Assembly: GCF_005860795.2 (NCBI RefSeq)
Contig: NZ_CP058350.1
Location: 91,001-155,000 of the forward strand
Direction: 5' to 3'
Origin: Peteryoungia desertarenae
GTDB lineage: Bacteria; Pseudomonadota; Alphaproteobacteria; Rhizobiales; Rhizobiaceae
DNA length: 64,000 nucleotides
The notes under the pieces were generated by a model. It saw only the letters and a program-made list of their open reading frames with translations. It did not search any database and was not told the DNA's origin. Positions 9,292-18,894 of this stretch are shown piece after piece (the stretch's first letter is position 1; each line of letters opens with the position of its first letter). The position numbers were made by a program, and so were the translations under genes.

Positions 9292-9321
9292 AAACCCGGC
9301 GAGCCTCTCGCCGGGTTTCTT
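9292..9321 (+). terminator. Terminator after the TRAP membrane genes
   Basis: A perfect 12-base-pair stem (AAACCCGGCGAG with CTCGCCGGGTTT), a three-base loop, then CTT. The A and T runs at both ends could let it work in both directions. Confidence 0.85.
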
Positions 9322-9474
9322 GTGTCTGACGTTCATCCGATTGCAACGGACCTGAATGAACAGCGACTTGGTCGCCACTCGACCAGACAAACGACAACAC
9401 GACCTGCCGGGTGCAACTGTGTGAAGCCGTTTGTTCGACGTGGATCACTCACGAACTGAGCCAGCTTTGGACAC

Positions 9475-9503
9475 AAAAAACCCGGGATGAGAAACATCCC
9501 GGG
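9475..9503 (-). terminator. Terminator of the TRAP binding-protein gene
   Basis: On the minus strand an 8-base-pair stem (CCCGGGAT/ATCCCGGG) is followed by six T, about 30 bases after the stop of the gene at 9535-10641. Confidence 0.85.
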
Positions 9504-9534
9504 GAATCATGCTGACTCGTCCCTTTAGGTCGGC

Positions 9535-10641
9535 TTAGAGCTTGCCGCCGCGCTGCTGCAGCATCATGAAGGTGTCGAAGCTGTATTCCGACAGCTGGAA
9601 CCACAGATAACCGTCGCCACGATAGCCCATGTAGGAGTCGTGCAGCTTCTTGAACTGCGGGTTCTCGGCGCTGATCTGACCGTAGACCTTGGTGGCTGCA
9701 TCGAAGCAGGCTTCCAGGATCTCGCGGCTGTATGGACGCAGCTGTGTACCTTCCGATACCAGTTGCTTCAGTGCAGCCGGGTTCAGGGTGTCGTAGCGAG
9801 CCATCATGACGCTGTTGGCGAGCGCAGACGCCGACTTGACGATGCCCTTGTAATTGTTCGGCAACTCGTTCCACTTGTCGAGGTTGATCATGTTCATGAG
9901 CGTAACGCCGCCTTCCCACCAGCCGGGATAGTAGCAGTACGGAGCAACCTTGTTGAAGCCGAGCTTGGCGTCGTCGTAAGGACCGACGAATTCAGCACCA
10001 TCGATCGTACCACGCTCGAGAGCAGCATAGATGTCACCACCCGGGATGTTCTGCGGAACAACGCCGAGTTCGGAGATGATGCGACCACCGAAACCGCCGA
10101 TACGGAACTTCAGGCCCTGAAGGTCAGCTACGGTATTGATTTCCTTACGGAACCAGCCACCCATCTGTGCACCGGTGTTACCAGCCGGGTAGCAGATCAT
10201 GTTGTTTGCAGCGTAGAATTCGTTGAGCAGGTCGAGACCGCCGCCTTCGTAGAGCCATGCATTGGTCATGCGCTGGTTCAGACCGAATGGAACACCCGTG
10301 CCGAATGCCCAGCTCGGGTCCTTGCCGAAGAAGTAGTAGGACGCAGTATGCGCCATTTCGATCGTGCCGTCGCGAACGGCATCGGCACCTTCAAGCGCAC
10401 CAACGATTTCGCCTGCACCAAAGACCTGAATTTCGAAGTTACCGTCAGTTGCTTCGGCAACGGCCTGCGCGAAGACTTCGGCAGCACCATAGATGGTGTC
10501 AAGCGCCTTCGGGAAACCCGAAGAGCAGCGCCATGTGAACTTCGGGTTGCTCTGCGCAATGGCAGGAGCAGCAAGCACAGTCGACGCAGCAACGCCTGCA
10601 CCGGCAACACCTGCTTTTTTGATGAATGAACGACGATCCAT
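9535..10641 (-). CDS. TRAP transporter substrate-binding protein, TakP-like
   Basis: Periplasmic solute-binding protein of 368 residues. It has a twin-arginine signal (MDRRSFIKKAGVAGAG, then AAPAIAQ). The mature part closely follows TakP, the 2-oxo acid binding protein of Rhodobacter, with blocks such as GNTGAQMGGWFRKEINTV, GGFGGRIISELGVVPQNIPG and YYPGWWEGG. The likely ligands are 2-oxo acids or related carboxylates, as an inference from family. GGGAGG lies 7 bases before the ATG. It faces the DctQ/DctM pair convergently, so binding protein and membrane subunits are transcribed separately, each with its own terminator. Confidence 0.93.
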   Translation of the reverse strand: MDRRSFIKKAGVAGAGVAASTVLAAPAIAQSNPKFTWRCSSGFPKALDTIYGAAEVFAQAVAEATDGNFEIQVFGAGEIVGALEGADAVRDGTIEMAHTASYYFFGKDPSWAFGTGVPFGLNQRMTNAWLYEGGGLDLLNEFYAANNMICYPAGNTGAQMGGWFRKEINTVADLQGLKFRIGGFGGRIISELGVVPQNIPGGDIYAALERGTIDGAEFVGPYDDAKLGFNKVAPYCYYPGWWEGGVTLMNMINLDKWNELPNNYKGIVKSASALANSVMMARYDTLNPAALKQLVSEGTQLRPYSREILEACFDAATKVYGQISAENPQFKKLHDSYMGYRGDGYLWFQLSEYSFDTFMMLQQRGGKL

Positions 10642-10886
10642 AAATTACCTCCCAGTTACAATGCCCCACCGAGGAAACATCTACGGCCCCTCCCGGCAGT
10701 GATGCGCGAGATAACCATGTTGTCCAAAGCGTTTCAAGTCACCGGCGCATATTCTTTCGCCAAAGCAGGACCCCTTGAAATCAATGAAAGATTAGCAGCC
10801 GGAATGTTTGCGCAAACATCGCATGATCTTGACAGCGGCAACGGCCGCATCGCATGAGTTTTTGACGCTTCAAGGGGAGTTTTCCG

Positions 10887-11639
10887 ATGCCAAGGCCGAT
10901 TGTCGCCATTCCCGCCGACATACGAAAATTTGATGGAACAAGCTGGCATTCGGTTCAAACCCAGTATGTGAATGCCGCGCTCAAAGCCTCGGATCTCATG
11001 TCTTTTCTGATTCCGGCACTGGAAGAAGGCAATCATCCGGACCTCATCCTCGACCGGGTCGACGGTCTGCTCGTCTCGGGATCGGCCACGAACGTTCATC
11101 CAAGCCTCTATGGTGCTCAGGCACGAGACAGCGACGGTCCATTTGATCCGGCACGTGACGCGACCTCGCTCCCCCTGATCCGTCGGGCCTTGGAACGGGG
11201 CATACCGATGCTCGCGATCTGCCGGGGTATCCAGGAACTGAATGTGGCGCTTGGCGGTACCCTTGCGAGCGAAATCCAGGATCAGCCCGGTATCTGGGAT
11301 CACCGCAAGCCGGATGTTCCGGACCGGGATGTGGCCTACGCGATCCGTCAGAATGTGATCATCGCGGAAGGGTCCTGTCTTGCCGGTTTTCTGGGAGCCG
11401 GCCCGGTTCCCGTCAACTCACTTCATCGCCAGGCAATCTCGAAAACCGCCCCGCGTTTGCAGGTTGAGGCACTGGCAGAAGATGGCACGATTGAAGCCGT
11501 TTCTGTGATTGACGCCAAAGGCTTTGCTGTGGGCGTACAATGGCATCCCGAATACTGGGCGGAGACAGACAAACCGTCGAGGGCACTGTTTGAAGCATTT
11601 GGTGAGGCCGTTCGGGTTTACGCTGCATCCAAGGCGTGA
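10887..11639 (+). CDS. Class I glutamine amidotransferase-like hydrolase (peptidase C26, PuuD-like)
   Basis: A 250-residue enzyme of the gamma-glutamyl hydrolase family that includes PuuD, which cleaves gamma-glutamyl-GABA. The nucleophile is in AICRGIQELNVALGG (about residue 110), and the His-Glu pair is in QWHPEYW near residue 216. LVSGSATNVHPSLYG corresponds to the family oxyanion region. GGGGAG lies 9 bases before the ATG. The substrate is unknown because no putrescine-catabolism genes are adjacent. It is convergent with the small secreted protein at 11646-12101. Confidence 0.88.
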   Translation: MPRPIVAIPADIRKFDGTSWHSVQTQYVNAALKASDLMSFLIPALEEGNHPDLILDRVDGLLVSGSATNVHPSLYGAQARDSDGPFDPARDATSLPLIRRALERGIPMLAICRGIQELNVALGGTLASEIQDQPGIWDHRKPDVPDRDVAYAIRQNVIIAEGSCLAGFLGAGPVPVNSLHRQAISKTAPRLQVEALAEDGTIEAVSVIDAKGFAVGVQWHPEYWAETDKPSRALFEAFGEAVRVYAASKA

Positions 11640-11645
11640 ACGGTG

Positions 11646-12101
11646 CTAGGGCACCATAAGGAGCGCAATATCCCCAGCCGTCGCATCGACAGCCTCGTAG
11701 GTAAAACTCCGTCCTCGGGTGAGCGAAAGCACGACCGCTCCCTGTCCGTCGACGAGAGTGACCGTGCCGTCCTCGTTGTCTATCCAGGTCCGGATACCCG
11801 TGAGACCAGCCATCACGGCTTCACAATCCGGCGGCGCATGAACATCACGGCTGCGACTGGTGAGCGCCGCACCGCGCTCGACGAGGCATACTGTTCGCCG
11901 ATCAAAATTTGACACCGAAAAAACAGCAGGCGGCGATACATTCCGGCGCTCGATGATATTCGACGGAATGCTGCTGGACTGGATTGGATCAATGCCCTGA
12001 ACGGCCGCAGCCCCGTTTGTCCCGTGCCAGAGAGACAAACCAAGCGCGGTCACGCTGGCCGAGCATACGGATGCCAACAGGACGACTTTGTGAGCTTTCA
12101 T
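11646..12101 (-). CDS. Secreted protein resembling the AprI/Inh metalloprotease-inhibitor family
   Basis: A 151-residue protein with an N-terminal hydrophobic signal (MKAHKVVLLASVCSASVTAL). Its C-terminal ~80 residues have the pattern of AprI/Inh beta-barrels: a CxV strand after DRRT, a paired Cys in APPDCEAVM, a central tryptophan (GIRTWIDNEDG), then VTLVDGQGAVVLSL. Family members inhibit secreted serralysin-type proteases. That role is only an inference here because no protease gene is nearby. The start at 12101 is fixed by GGAGG upstream; the open frame extends 13 codons further without a site. Confidence 0.55.
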   Translation of the reverse strand: MKAHKVVLLASVCSASVTALGLSLWHGTNGAAAVQGIDPIQSSSIPSNIIERRNVSPPAVFSVSNFDRRTVCLVERGAALTSRSRDVHAPPDCEAVMAGLTGIRTWIDNEDGTVTLVDGQGAVVLSLTRGRSFTYEAVDATAGDIALLMVP

Positions 12102-12207
12102 CGGAGCCTCCACGCACCGTGGGTTGCAGTGCGTGGACAAGAATGCGCCGCGAAGCTTGTGGAAGGCTGGAAAGGCGACAGGTGTTCATGACACTTGCCG
12201 CCAGCCG

Positions 12208-13167
12208 CTAACCTTGGACGGGAGTTTCGGCCACTGGCGTCAAGACGGCACCTCGTTCGAACCAGGAGAGCAGATTGTCGACAACCAGATCCGCCATGGC
12301 ATCACGCGTGGGTGCCGAAGCCGACGCCACATGCGGCAACAGGCTGACATTCGGCAATTCGAGCAAGGCGGCCGGGACATGCGGCTCATCGGCGAACACG
12401 TCGAGCCCCGCAGCGGCAATTCTACCGGCCTGAAGGGCCGCAATCAGATCATCTTCATTGACTGTCGTCCCACGACCGACATTGATCAAGACTCCGGTCG
12501 GCCCAAGCGCCTCAAGGATTTCGCCATTGATCGAACCAATCGTCTCCGCAGTCTTCGGGACGATTGAAATCAGTGTGTCCACTGACCGCGCCAGGGACAG
12601 CAAACTGTCATGATAAGCATAGGACACGTCCGCACGGGGGCGGCGGGTATGATAGCTGATCTTGACCTTGAAGGGTTCAAGACGTGCCGCTATCTCCAGC
12701 CCGATCCGCCCAAGACCGTGGATGCCGATATGACGGCCCTTGAGCGAAAGAGGTGAGAGCGGAAACGCGCCCTCGGCAACCCAGCGTCCGGCTCTCAGAT
12801 AGTTTTCAGCAGCCGGCAAACGCCTCAGCGTGTTCAGGAGGAGAGCGATGGTTGTATCGGCAACCTCGTCGTTGAGAACATCCGGGGTATTGGTGACGAC
12901 AATGCCGCGCCGGGCTGCAATGCGGACCGGGACACCATCATAGCCGACGCCGAAATTGGCAATAATCCTAAGGTTTGGAAGCTGATCGAACAAGCCTTCC
13001 GGAAACCGCCCCGACACGGCAGCCCCCGTGATCAATGGTGCGAGATCGACGGCCACCTCGGTGGACCCGGCTTCCAGTTGGACCAGTTTGAAGCGCGCAG
13101 CCAGTCGTTCCACCACGCGTGGATGGATTTTCCCTGGGATCAGGATGTAAGGTTCAGACGCGGTCAT
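12208..13167 (-). CDS. D-isomer-specific 2-hydroxyacid dehydrogenase (glyoxylate/hydroxypyruvate reductase-like)
   Basis: An NAD(P)-dependent reductase of 2-oxo acids, about 319 residues. The Rossmann motif is GIHGLGRIGLEIAARL (about 148). The catalytic set is visible as Arg in LINVGRGTTVNEDDL, Glu in DVFADEP and His in LLPHVASA. ATG at 13167, preceded by AGAGAG, is favoured; a GTG at 13185 would overlap the upstream lacI-type gene by four bases. It probably forms an operon with the regulator at 13182-14204, which may control it. The hydroxypyruvate or glyoxylate substrate is a family-level guess. Confidence 0.9.
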   Translation of the reverse strand: MTASEPYILIPGKIHPRVVERLAARFKLVQLEAGSTEVAVDLAPLITGAAVSGRFPEGLFDQLPNLRIIANFGVGYDGVPVRIAARRGIVVTNTPDVLNDEVADTTIALLLNTLRRLPAAENYLRAGRWVAEGAFPLSPLSLKGRHIGIHGLGRIGLEIAARLEPFKVKISYHTRRPRADVSYAYHDSLLSLARSVDTLISIVPKTAETIGSINGEILEALGPTGVLINVGRGTTVNEDDLIAALQAGRIAAAGLDVFADEPHVPAALLELPNVSLLPHVASASAPTRDAMADLVVDNLLSWFERGAVLTPVAETPVQG

Positions 13168-13181
13168 AAGCGCTCTCTCTG

Positions 13182-14204
13182 TCACACTTGCCGGCGATTG
13201 GGGCTCGTTGACTGACGTATCCGCATTTCCGGCTTGATCAGGTGAATACCATCAGGCTCGTGACTGCCGGCCAGCTTGTCGAGAAGGGCACGGGCAGCAA
13301 GCCGCCCCACTTCGGCCTGTCCGTTCCACACCGTTGTCAGGGAGGGCGTGGCAATCGACGCCTCCTCAAGATCATCATAACCGGTCACTGAAATGTCCTG
13401 ACCCGGAATGAGCCCGGCGCGGGCGATACCGTTCATCAGACCGATGGCAACCAGATCGTTCCAGCAGACGGCAGCCGTTGGTTTTTGCGGCAAAGACAGG
13501 AAATGTACCGCCGCTTCGAAGCCGCCCTGCTTGGTACGTGGCCCAGGTATGCGCAGACCGGGATCGACCTCAATTCCGGCCTTGCGAAGAGCATTCACAT
13601 AACCCTGATAGCGATCCCGCCCGGTCGATGTCTGGTCCGTACCGCCAATCATTGCGATGGTGCGATGACCAAGTCCGATCAGGTGATTGGTGGCAAGCGA
13701 AATGCCATAGCTGTCATCCCCGCGATAGATCGGAACGTCAACGCCATCCATGGACCGTGCGATGAAGATGGCGGGCATTCCGTTGTTTTCGGCGAGAGCA
13801 ACGTCTTCCGGCGGCGTGCCGATGGCCGGCGACATGATGACACCATCACCACCGAGCTGAAGCAGCGTCTCGATGAACATGCGTTGCTTTTCGACGGAGT
13901 CGTAATGGTTGGATAGAATGAAGGTCTGCCGGCTTCGATCAAGCTCACCCTCGATAGCCTTCAGGATTTCCCCATAGAAAGGGTTCATGATGTCATGAAC
14001 GACGACACCGATAATGCCCGAGCGAGACGTTCTGAGGCTCGCAGCCCGACGGTTGTAGATATAGCCAAGGAGCCGAGCCTGTTCCTTGATCTTCTCACGC
14101 GTGTCGACTGCCACAAGGGGGCTGTCGCGAAGAGCCAAAGAAATGGTTGCAGTCGAAAGACCAAGCGTCTCTGCGATCGTGGAAAGTTTAATCTTTTGCG
14201 CCAC
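13182..14204 (-). CDS. LacI-family transcriptional regulator
   Basis: A 340-residue repressor with an N-terminal helix-turn-helix (KLSTIAETLGLSTATISLAL, residues 6-25), the LacI hinge, and a periplasmic-binding-protein-like sensor domain (GIIGVVVHDIMNPFYGEI). GTG start with GGGAGG five bases upstream. It lies directly before the 2-hydroxyacid dehydrogenase gene, 14 bases from that gene's preferred ATG, so it probably regulates it in response to a sugar acid or related ligand, which cannot be named. Confidence 0.93.
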   Translation of the reverse strand: MAQKIKLSTIAETLGLSTATISLALRDSPLVAVDTREKIKEQARLLGYIYNRRAASLRTSRSGIIGVVVHDIMNPFYGEILKAIEGELDRSRQTFILSNHYDSVEKQRMFIETLLQLGGDGVIMSPAIGTPPEDVALAENNGMPAIFIARSMDGVDVPIYRGDDSYGISLATNHLIGLGHRTIAMIGGTDQTSTGRDRYQGYVNALRKAGIEVDPGLRIPGPRTKQGGFEAAVHFLSLPQKPTAAVCWNDLVAIGLMNGIARAGLIPGQDISVTGYDDLEEASIATPSLTTVWNGQAEVGRLAARALLDKLAGSHEPDGIHLIKPEMRIRQSTSPNRRQV

Positions 14205-14254
14205 GTAGCCTCCCGTCGCAGCTATTCATCACCCGCTGGCAGCGGACTTAAACA

Positions 14255-14266
14255 GTTTAATTAAAC
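14255..14266. promoter_or_regulatory. Palindrome upstream of the LacI-type regulator
   Basis: A perfect 12-base palindrome GTTTAATTAAAC, about 50 bases before the regulator's start codon and just after the marR-type gene. It sits in an unusually AT-rich patch. It is a candidate operator for autoregulation by the LacI-type protein, although it lacks the central CG usual in LacI operators, or for the MarR protein. Confidence 0.4.
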
Positions 14267-14282
14267 AATTAAATCTCACTTT

Positions 14283-14822
14283 TCAATCGTCATTTTCAAC
14301 CACGCCGGGCCGGCCCTTTTCGTCACGCAGGACCGATTGCAGATTGGCATCAACCTCAGACAAAAGCTTGACCAGGGATTTGACGTCCTTGCCGGACAAT
14401 CCACGTGTCGCCAGGCGCAGGCACTCATCGGTCGCATCATTGATTTTGGCCAGACTGTTGCGCCCGTCATCCGTGAGATAAACCTTGGTCAGGCGACCAT
14501 CGGTGCCATCGGTGCGGCGCATGACAAAACCCTGCGCTTCCATTCGCCCTATGGTACGGGTCATCGTCGGTGCCTTGACGCCCAGCCGCTGAGCGAGATG
14601 CCCCGGTGTCAGCCCCTCTTCCGCCGCCAGCAGCTGGATGACGCCATCCTGACCAGGATACAGACCACTATCAGCCAGACTATGCGAAAGCCTCGTGCGC
14701 AGCGATCGGGCCACCTGGGTGATCGTGGCGGCAAGGGCTCCGCTGTGGCTGGCAGCCTCCTTTTTCTTGGATGCCTTCTTCTGCTCCTTGCCGGCCTTGT
14801 CTGCCTTGTCCTTTTTAGCCAT
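14283..14822 (-). CDS. MarR-family transcriptional regulator with lysine-rich N-terminus
   Basis: A 179-residue winged-helix regulator. The MarR core (about 35-150) shows LTPGHLAQRLGVKAPTMTRT as the recognition region and the wing RRTDGTDGRLTKVYLT. The first 28 residues are almost all Lys, Ala, Glu and Asp (KKDKADKAGKEQKKASKKK), a basic extension not typical of MarR. ATG at 14822 has GGGGGAG upstream. It is divergent from the creatininase-family gene at 14909, a possible target. Confidence 0.9.
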   Translation of the reverse strand: MAKKDKADKAGKEQKKASKKKEAASHSGALAATITQVARSLRTRLSHSLADSGLYPGQDGVIQLLAAEEGLTPGHLAQRLGVKAPTMTRTIGRMEAQGFVMRRTDGTDGRLTKVYLTDDGRNSLAKINDATDECLRLATRGLSGKDVKSLVKLLSEVDANLQSVLRDEKGRPGVVENDD

Positions 14823-14908
14823 GTTCTCCCCCACGTCCCCATGCGGACCGTCAATCAGCGCTTTGCCAGGGCGCCTTATGCATAAACAAGATGAGGATGA
14901 TTGGCCAT

Positions 14909-15730
14909 ATGAACAAACCTCGGCAGGTCTTTATGGACAACGACTTTTCCCTGCCGCCGGCGACGCGAGCGAACTGGATCGCGATCCTGCCACTTGGTGC
15001 GCATGAACAGCATGGGCCGCACCTCCCGTTCGAAACCGACAGCATCATTGCAGCCGGTGTTGCGGAAAGACTGGCGATCTCCCTACCCCAACACCTGCCC
15101 GCAACCTTTCTTCCCGTGGAGCCGGTGGGTTATTCGATCGAGCACCTCGACGTTACAGGAACGAAAAGCCTCGACTATGCCGAGGCGGTCGAACGCTGGC
15201 TGAAAATTGCGAAGGAACTGCATGACAGAGGCATTGGAAAACTGGTCCTGTTAAATGCCCATGGCGGCAACTCGCCCTTGCTGACAATCGTTGCGACCGA
15301 GGCCCGGATACGTTTCAACATGCTCGTTGTCGCGACAAGCTGGACGCGCTTTGGTGTGCCGCCACATGTCATCACGCCGGAGGAAAAGGCGATCGACATC
15401 CATGCCGGTGACATCGAAACATCTGTCATGCTGGCACTGAGGCCCGATCTTGTGGACATGGCAAAAGCCGGGAACTTCAGCTCGAGGCAATCGGAGTTCG
15501 TCACCCGGTTCACACATTTGCGTGCCTATGGGCCACACGCCTTTGGTTGGAAGATGTCGGATCTGAATGAAAAGGGCGCCGCTGGAAACGCCCTATTGGC
15601 GACAAGCGCCAAGGGGGAAGCGCTGCTTGACCATGCCGTCAATGCACTGATTGAACTCCTGGAGGATGTTCACGCCTTTGACGTCTCAGATTTCAACAGG
15701 CAGCCGAAAGCCCCACAACAAAGCCTTTGA
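14909..15730 (+). CDS. Creatininase-family amidohydrolase
   Basis: A metal-dependent amidohydrolase of about 273 residues. The metal ligands of creatininase are conserved: Glu and His in HEQHGPHLP, Asp in FETDS, then NAHGGN and HAGDIETS. Family members hydrolyse creatinine or act on modified peptides and cofactors (MftE-type), so the substrate is not decided. Starts at 14891, 14909 and 14933 are all possible; 14909 is chosen because GAGG lies within 15 bases. It neighbours a divergent MarR-type gene. Confidence 0.85.
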   Translation: MNKPRQVFMDNDFSLPPATRANWIAILPLGAHEQHGPHLPFETDSIIAAGVAERLAISLPQHLPATFLPVEPVGYSIEHLDVTGTKSLDYAEAVERWLKIAKELHDRGIGKLVLLNAHGGNSPLLTIVATEARIRFNMLVVATSWTRFGVPPHVITPEEKAIDIHAGDIETSVMLALRPDLVDMAKAGNFSSRQSEFVTRFTHLRAYGPHAFGWKMSDLNEKGAAGNALLATSAKGEALLDHAVNALIELLEDVHAFDVSDFNRQPKAPQQSL

Positions 15731-15815
15731 ACTCCCTGCATTCACCACTTATATGTCGGGTAACACCATAACATGTCGCGCCTGCGGCGGATCCACTCCC
15801 CTTCGAGGTTTTTCC

Positions 15816-16919
15816 ATGACCGAAGCAACTCAAAAACCGACACCCGTTACCGTACTCACAGGTTATCTCGGCGCCGGCAAAACGACCTTGTTGAACCGCA
15901 TCCTGACGGAAAGCCACGGCAAGAAATATGCGGTCATCGTCAACGAATTCGGCGAGATCGGTATCGACAATGATCTGATCGTCGAGTCAGATGAAGAAAT
16001 CTACGAAATGAACAATGGCTGCGTCTGCTGCACGGTTCGCGGCGACCTGATCCGTGTCGTTGAAGGCCTGATGCGCCGTCCAGGTCGTTTCGATGGCATC
16101 ATTGTCGAAACGACGGGCCTTGCCGACCCGGTCCCCGTCGCACAGACCTTCTTCATGGACGATGATGTCCGCTCCAAGACGGAGCTCGACGCGGTCGTGA
16201 CGCTGGTCGATGCCAAGCACCTGCCGCTGCGCCTCAAGGACAGCCGGGAAGCTGAAGACCAGATTGCTTTCGCCGATGTGGTCGTGATCAACAAGTCCGA
16301 CCTCGTGTCCCATGACGAACTGCATCGCATCGAGGACATTGTTCGCGCGATCAATCCCTCGGCCCGTATCTACAGCACCACCCGCTCAGGCGTAGATCTC
16401 GCCAAGGTCTTGAACCAGGGCGCGTTCAATCTGGAACGGGCGCTCGAAAATGATCCGCAGTTCCTCGCCCATGATCACCCGGATCATGTCTGTGGCCCTG
16501 ATTGCGATCACGATCATGACCACCACCACCATCATCACGATCATGACCATGACCATGGCCACCATCATCATGACCACGGCCACGACCATCATCATCATCC
16601 CGCCTCAGCAATCCACGATGTGACCGTGACATCGGTGTCGCTGCGGGGCAGCGAGATGAATCCGGACCGCTTCTTCCCCTGGATCCAGAAGGTGACCCAG
16701 ACGCAAGGGCCGAACATTCTTCGTCTCAAAGGCATCATTGCCTTCAAGGGCGATGAGGAACGGTATGTCGTCCAGGGCGTTCACATGATCATTGAAGGCG
16801 ACCACCAGCGTCCTTGGAAGAAGGACGAAAAGCGGGAAAGCCGCCTTGTGTTCATCGGACGAGATCTCGACCGAGAAAAGCTGGAGGCAAGCTTCAAGGC
16901 TTGCGAGGCAACGGCTTGA
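15816..16919 (+). CDS. COG0523 GTPase, CobW/ZNG1-like metallochaperone with His-rich insert
   Basis: A G3E-family GTPase, 367 residues, that delivers a metal (probably zinc or cobalt) to client proteins. The P-loop is GYLGAGKTT (16-24), the metal-binding CxCC motif is C69-V-C71-C72, and the guanine motif is NKSD. A remarkable His/Asp run covers roughly residues 220-263 (bases 16,473-16,605) and would bind divalent metals. The ATG at 15816 has GAGG upstream; the open frame reaches into the preceding gene but the family length fits this start. The WD40 gene follows 50 bases later in a likely operon. Confidence 0.93.
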   Translation: MTEATQKPTPVTVLTGYLGAGKTTLLNRILTESHGKKYAVIVNEFGEIGIDNDLIVESDEEIYEMNNGCVCCTVRGDLIRVVEGLMRRPGRFDGIIVETTGLADPVPVAQTFFMDDDVRSKTELDAVVTLVDAKHLPLRLKDSREAEDQIAFADVVVINKSDLVSHDELHRIEDIVRAINPSARIYSTTRSGVDLAKVLNQGAFNLERALENDPQFLAHDHPDHVCGPDCDHDHDHHHHHHDHDHDHGHHHHDHGHDHHHHPASAIHDVTVTSVSLRGSEMNPDRFFPWIQKVTQTQGPNILRLKGIIAFKGDEERYVVQGVHMIIEGDHQRPWKKDEKRESRLVFIGRDLDREKLEASFKACEATA

Positions 16920-16969
16920 AGCCAACCGCTGATCCGACATTAAAGACTGCAGACAAGGAAGACTGACTG

Positions 16970-17959
16970 ATGCCGACTGTTGCCCCGCTGGACCTGGAAG
17001 GTCATGTTCTGACCACGGCCTTTCTGGGCGACATTCCGGTCTTCGCCACCTCTTCCGGCACCATTCACCGCCTGGACGGCGGTGAGAAGGTGACTGAAGC
17101 CCATTCGGGGCTTCTCGCCTGCATCAAGGATCCGGCCAACCAGACCCTGATCACCGGCGGCGAAGACGGCAAGGTTTTGCGGATTTCCCATGACGGGAGC
17201 GTCGATGAACTGGCGCATGTGCCGCGCAAGTGGATCTCGGTTTTGGCCGCCGGTCCACAGGGTGCCGTTGCCTATGCCCATGGTAAATCGAGCTTCGTCC
17301 GGCTGGCGGATGGTAGCGTCAAGGAATACCCGGAAGAACGCACGGTCGAGGCCCTAGACTTTGCGCCGAAGGGTTTGCGGATCGCGGCAGCCCGCTACAA
17401 CGGCGTGACACTCCATTGGGTCGGCACCAATGGCGCACCGGTAGATCTGGAATGGAAGGGAGCCCATACGGGCGTCACCTTCTCTCCCGACGGTCGGTTT
17501 CTTGTAACAACAATGCAGGAAACCGCTCTTCACGGCTGGAAACTTGACGGCAAGACCGGGCCCGACGCCCGGCATATGCGCATGACGGGTTACCCCGCCA
17601 AGGTGAAATCGCTGTCCTGGTCCCCCAAGGGCAAGTGGCTGGCATCGTCTGGCGCACCGGCGGCAATAGTCTGGCCGTTTTCGTCCAAGGACGGCCCGAT
17701 GGGCAAGGCACCACTCGAACTGGGCACTCGTGCCAATATCCTCGTGACCAATGTCGCCTTCCACCCGGCTGAGGAAGTGCTCGCCATCGGTTTCATCGAT
17801 GGCATGATCCTGGCGGTGCGCATAGCTGATGGGAAGGAAGCCTTGCTGCGAAGACCCGGCAAGGGCGGCATCACTTCCATGGCCTGGAGTGCAACCGGGA
17901 AGCTGCTGGCCTTCGCCTCCGATGGCGGCGACTGCGGCGTGATCGACATTAGCGCCTGA
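16970..17959 (+). CDS. WD40-repeat protein
   Basis: A 329-residue beta-propeller with repeats such as TGVTFSPDGRFLVTT, KSLSWSPKGKWLASSG and TSMAWSATGKLLAFAS. No signal peptide, so cytoplasmic. WD40 proteins next to COG0523 GTPases recur in Rhizobiales, which suggests a role in metal homeostasis, perhaps as a partner of the metallochaperone, but its biochemical function is not known to me. Spacing indicates cotranscription with 15816-16919. Confidence 0.88.
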   Translation: MPTVAPLDLEGHVLTTAFLGDIPVFATSSGTIHRLDGGEKVTEAHSGLLACIKDPANQTLITGGEDGKVLRISHDGSVDELAHVPRKWISVLAAGPQGAVAYAHGKSSFVRLADGSVKEYPEERTVEALDFAPKGLRIAAARYNGVTLHWVGTNGAPVDLEWKGAHTGVTFSPDGRFLVTTMQETALHGWKLDGKTGPDARHMRMTGYPAKVKSLSWSPKGKWLASSGAPAAIVWPFSSKDGPMGKAPLELGTRANILVTNVAFHPAEEVLAIGFIDGMILAVRIADGKEALLRRPGKGGITSMAWSATGKLLAFASDGGDCGVIDISA

Positions 17960-18013
17960 AGCGGCTGCTCTCGCGCGCCACCAGGACCACAACATGTCGC
18001 GCGACGCGCCAAC

Positions 18014-18048
18014 AAAAAAGGCTGGCGACCTGATGGGACGCCAGCCTT
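18014..18048 (-). terminator. Terminator of the outer membrane protein gene
   Basis: Stem AAGGCTGGCG / CGCCAGCCTT, 10 base pairs, followed on the minus strand by a T run, 22 bases past the stop. The A-rich opposite side may also end the WD40 transcript. Confidence 0.88.
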
Positions 18049-18069
18049 CATTTTTGCAAGGGAAATCGC

Positions 18070-18708
18070 TTAGAACTTGACGGCAAGACCGATGTTCACG
18101 ACGTGCTGGTCGAAATCAGTGTCGACACCACGGATAGTTTCGCTGCCGAAGTCGTTGTAGCGATACTCCAGACGGGTGAAAACGCGATCGGTAACAGCGT
18201 AATCGACACCACCGCCAACGGTCCAGCCGTTCAGCATCTCGCTTTCGTCAATGCCGCTACCCTCAACCTGGAAATTGGTTGCGGTCCAGCCACCGGCTGC
18301 GTAAAGCAGGGCCCTGTCCATGGCATAACCGATACGACCGCGAACCGAGCCGTTGGCGCCGGTACGGACTTCTCCAGCAGTGTACTCGTTTTCGTTCCAA
18401 TCATAGTTGAGGTCACCCTCAAGACCGACGACAAGCGCTGAACCCATGGTCCAGTTGTAGCCGACGAAGCCGCCGAGCCGAGCGCCGTCGAAATCGTCAG
18501 ATGCGGCAGCCGTGCCGTCGAAGAAGTCGCCATCACCCCAGCCGTAGCCAGTCAGAATACCTGCATAGCCGCCTGCCCAGGAAAAGACAGGAGCCGTTTC
18601 AACCGCCATCGGCGGAGCTGCAGGTGCCTCATAGATGGCATCCGCTGCGAATGCCGAACTGGAGAGGGCAATAACAGCTGCCGATCCAATGAGAATGCGT
18701 TTGATCAT
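18070..18708 (-). CDS. Outer membrane beta-barrel protein (Omp25/Omp31-like)
   Basis: A 212-residue protein with a signal peptide (IKRILIGSAAVIALSSSAFA, cleavage before ADAIYEAP) and a C-terminal eight-strand barrel with aromatic-rich alternating strands, ending in VVNIGLAVKF. The terminal Phe is the usual barrel-assembly signal. It fits the rhizobial/Brucella Omp25/31 family of surface proteins. ATG at 18708 is chosen over the GTG at 18717 because AAGGAG lies 8 bases before it. Monocistronic with its own terminator. Confidence 0.92.
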   Translation of the reverse strand: MIKRILIGSAAVIALSSSAFAADAIYEAPAAPPMAVETAPVFSWAGGYAGILTGYGWGDGDFFDGTAAASDDFDGARLGGFVGYNWTMGSALVVGLEGDLNYDWNENEYTAGEVRTGANGSVRGRIGYAMDRALLYAAGGWTATNFQVEGSGIDESEMLNGWTVGGGVDYAVTDRVFTRLEYRYNDFGSETIRGVDTDFDQHVVNIGLAVKF

Positions 18709-18894
18709 GATGTTCACTCCTTACGTTGTGCGATCATGACCATAACGCTCAATCAAGCCGGAATGCTGTGATCATTATACAACATAATGATGCATACCTA
18801 ACTCGGCATTTTGTTCCCCAAAACGGAAAAAAAATCCTGCACCAATTTCAGACAGATGGCGGACCTCGTGCGGAAAACGGAATGTTTCACGCAG

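Noticed and set aside
16386..16632. Met/Val-rich and Gly/His-rich short frames opposite the metallochaperone
   Set aside because: They are the antisense readings of the His/Asp codon run.
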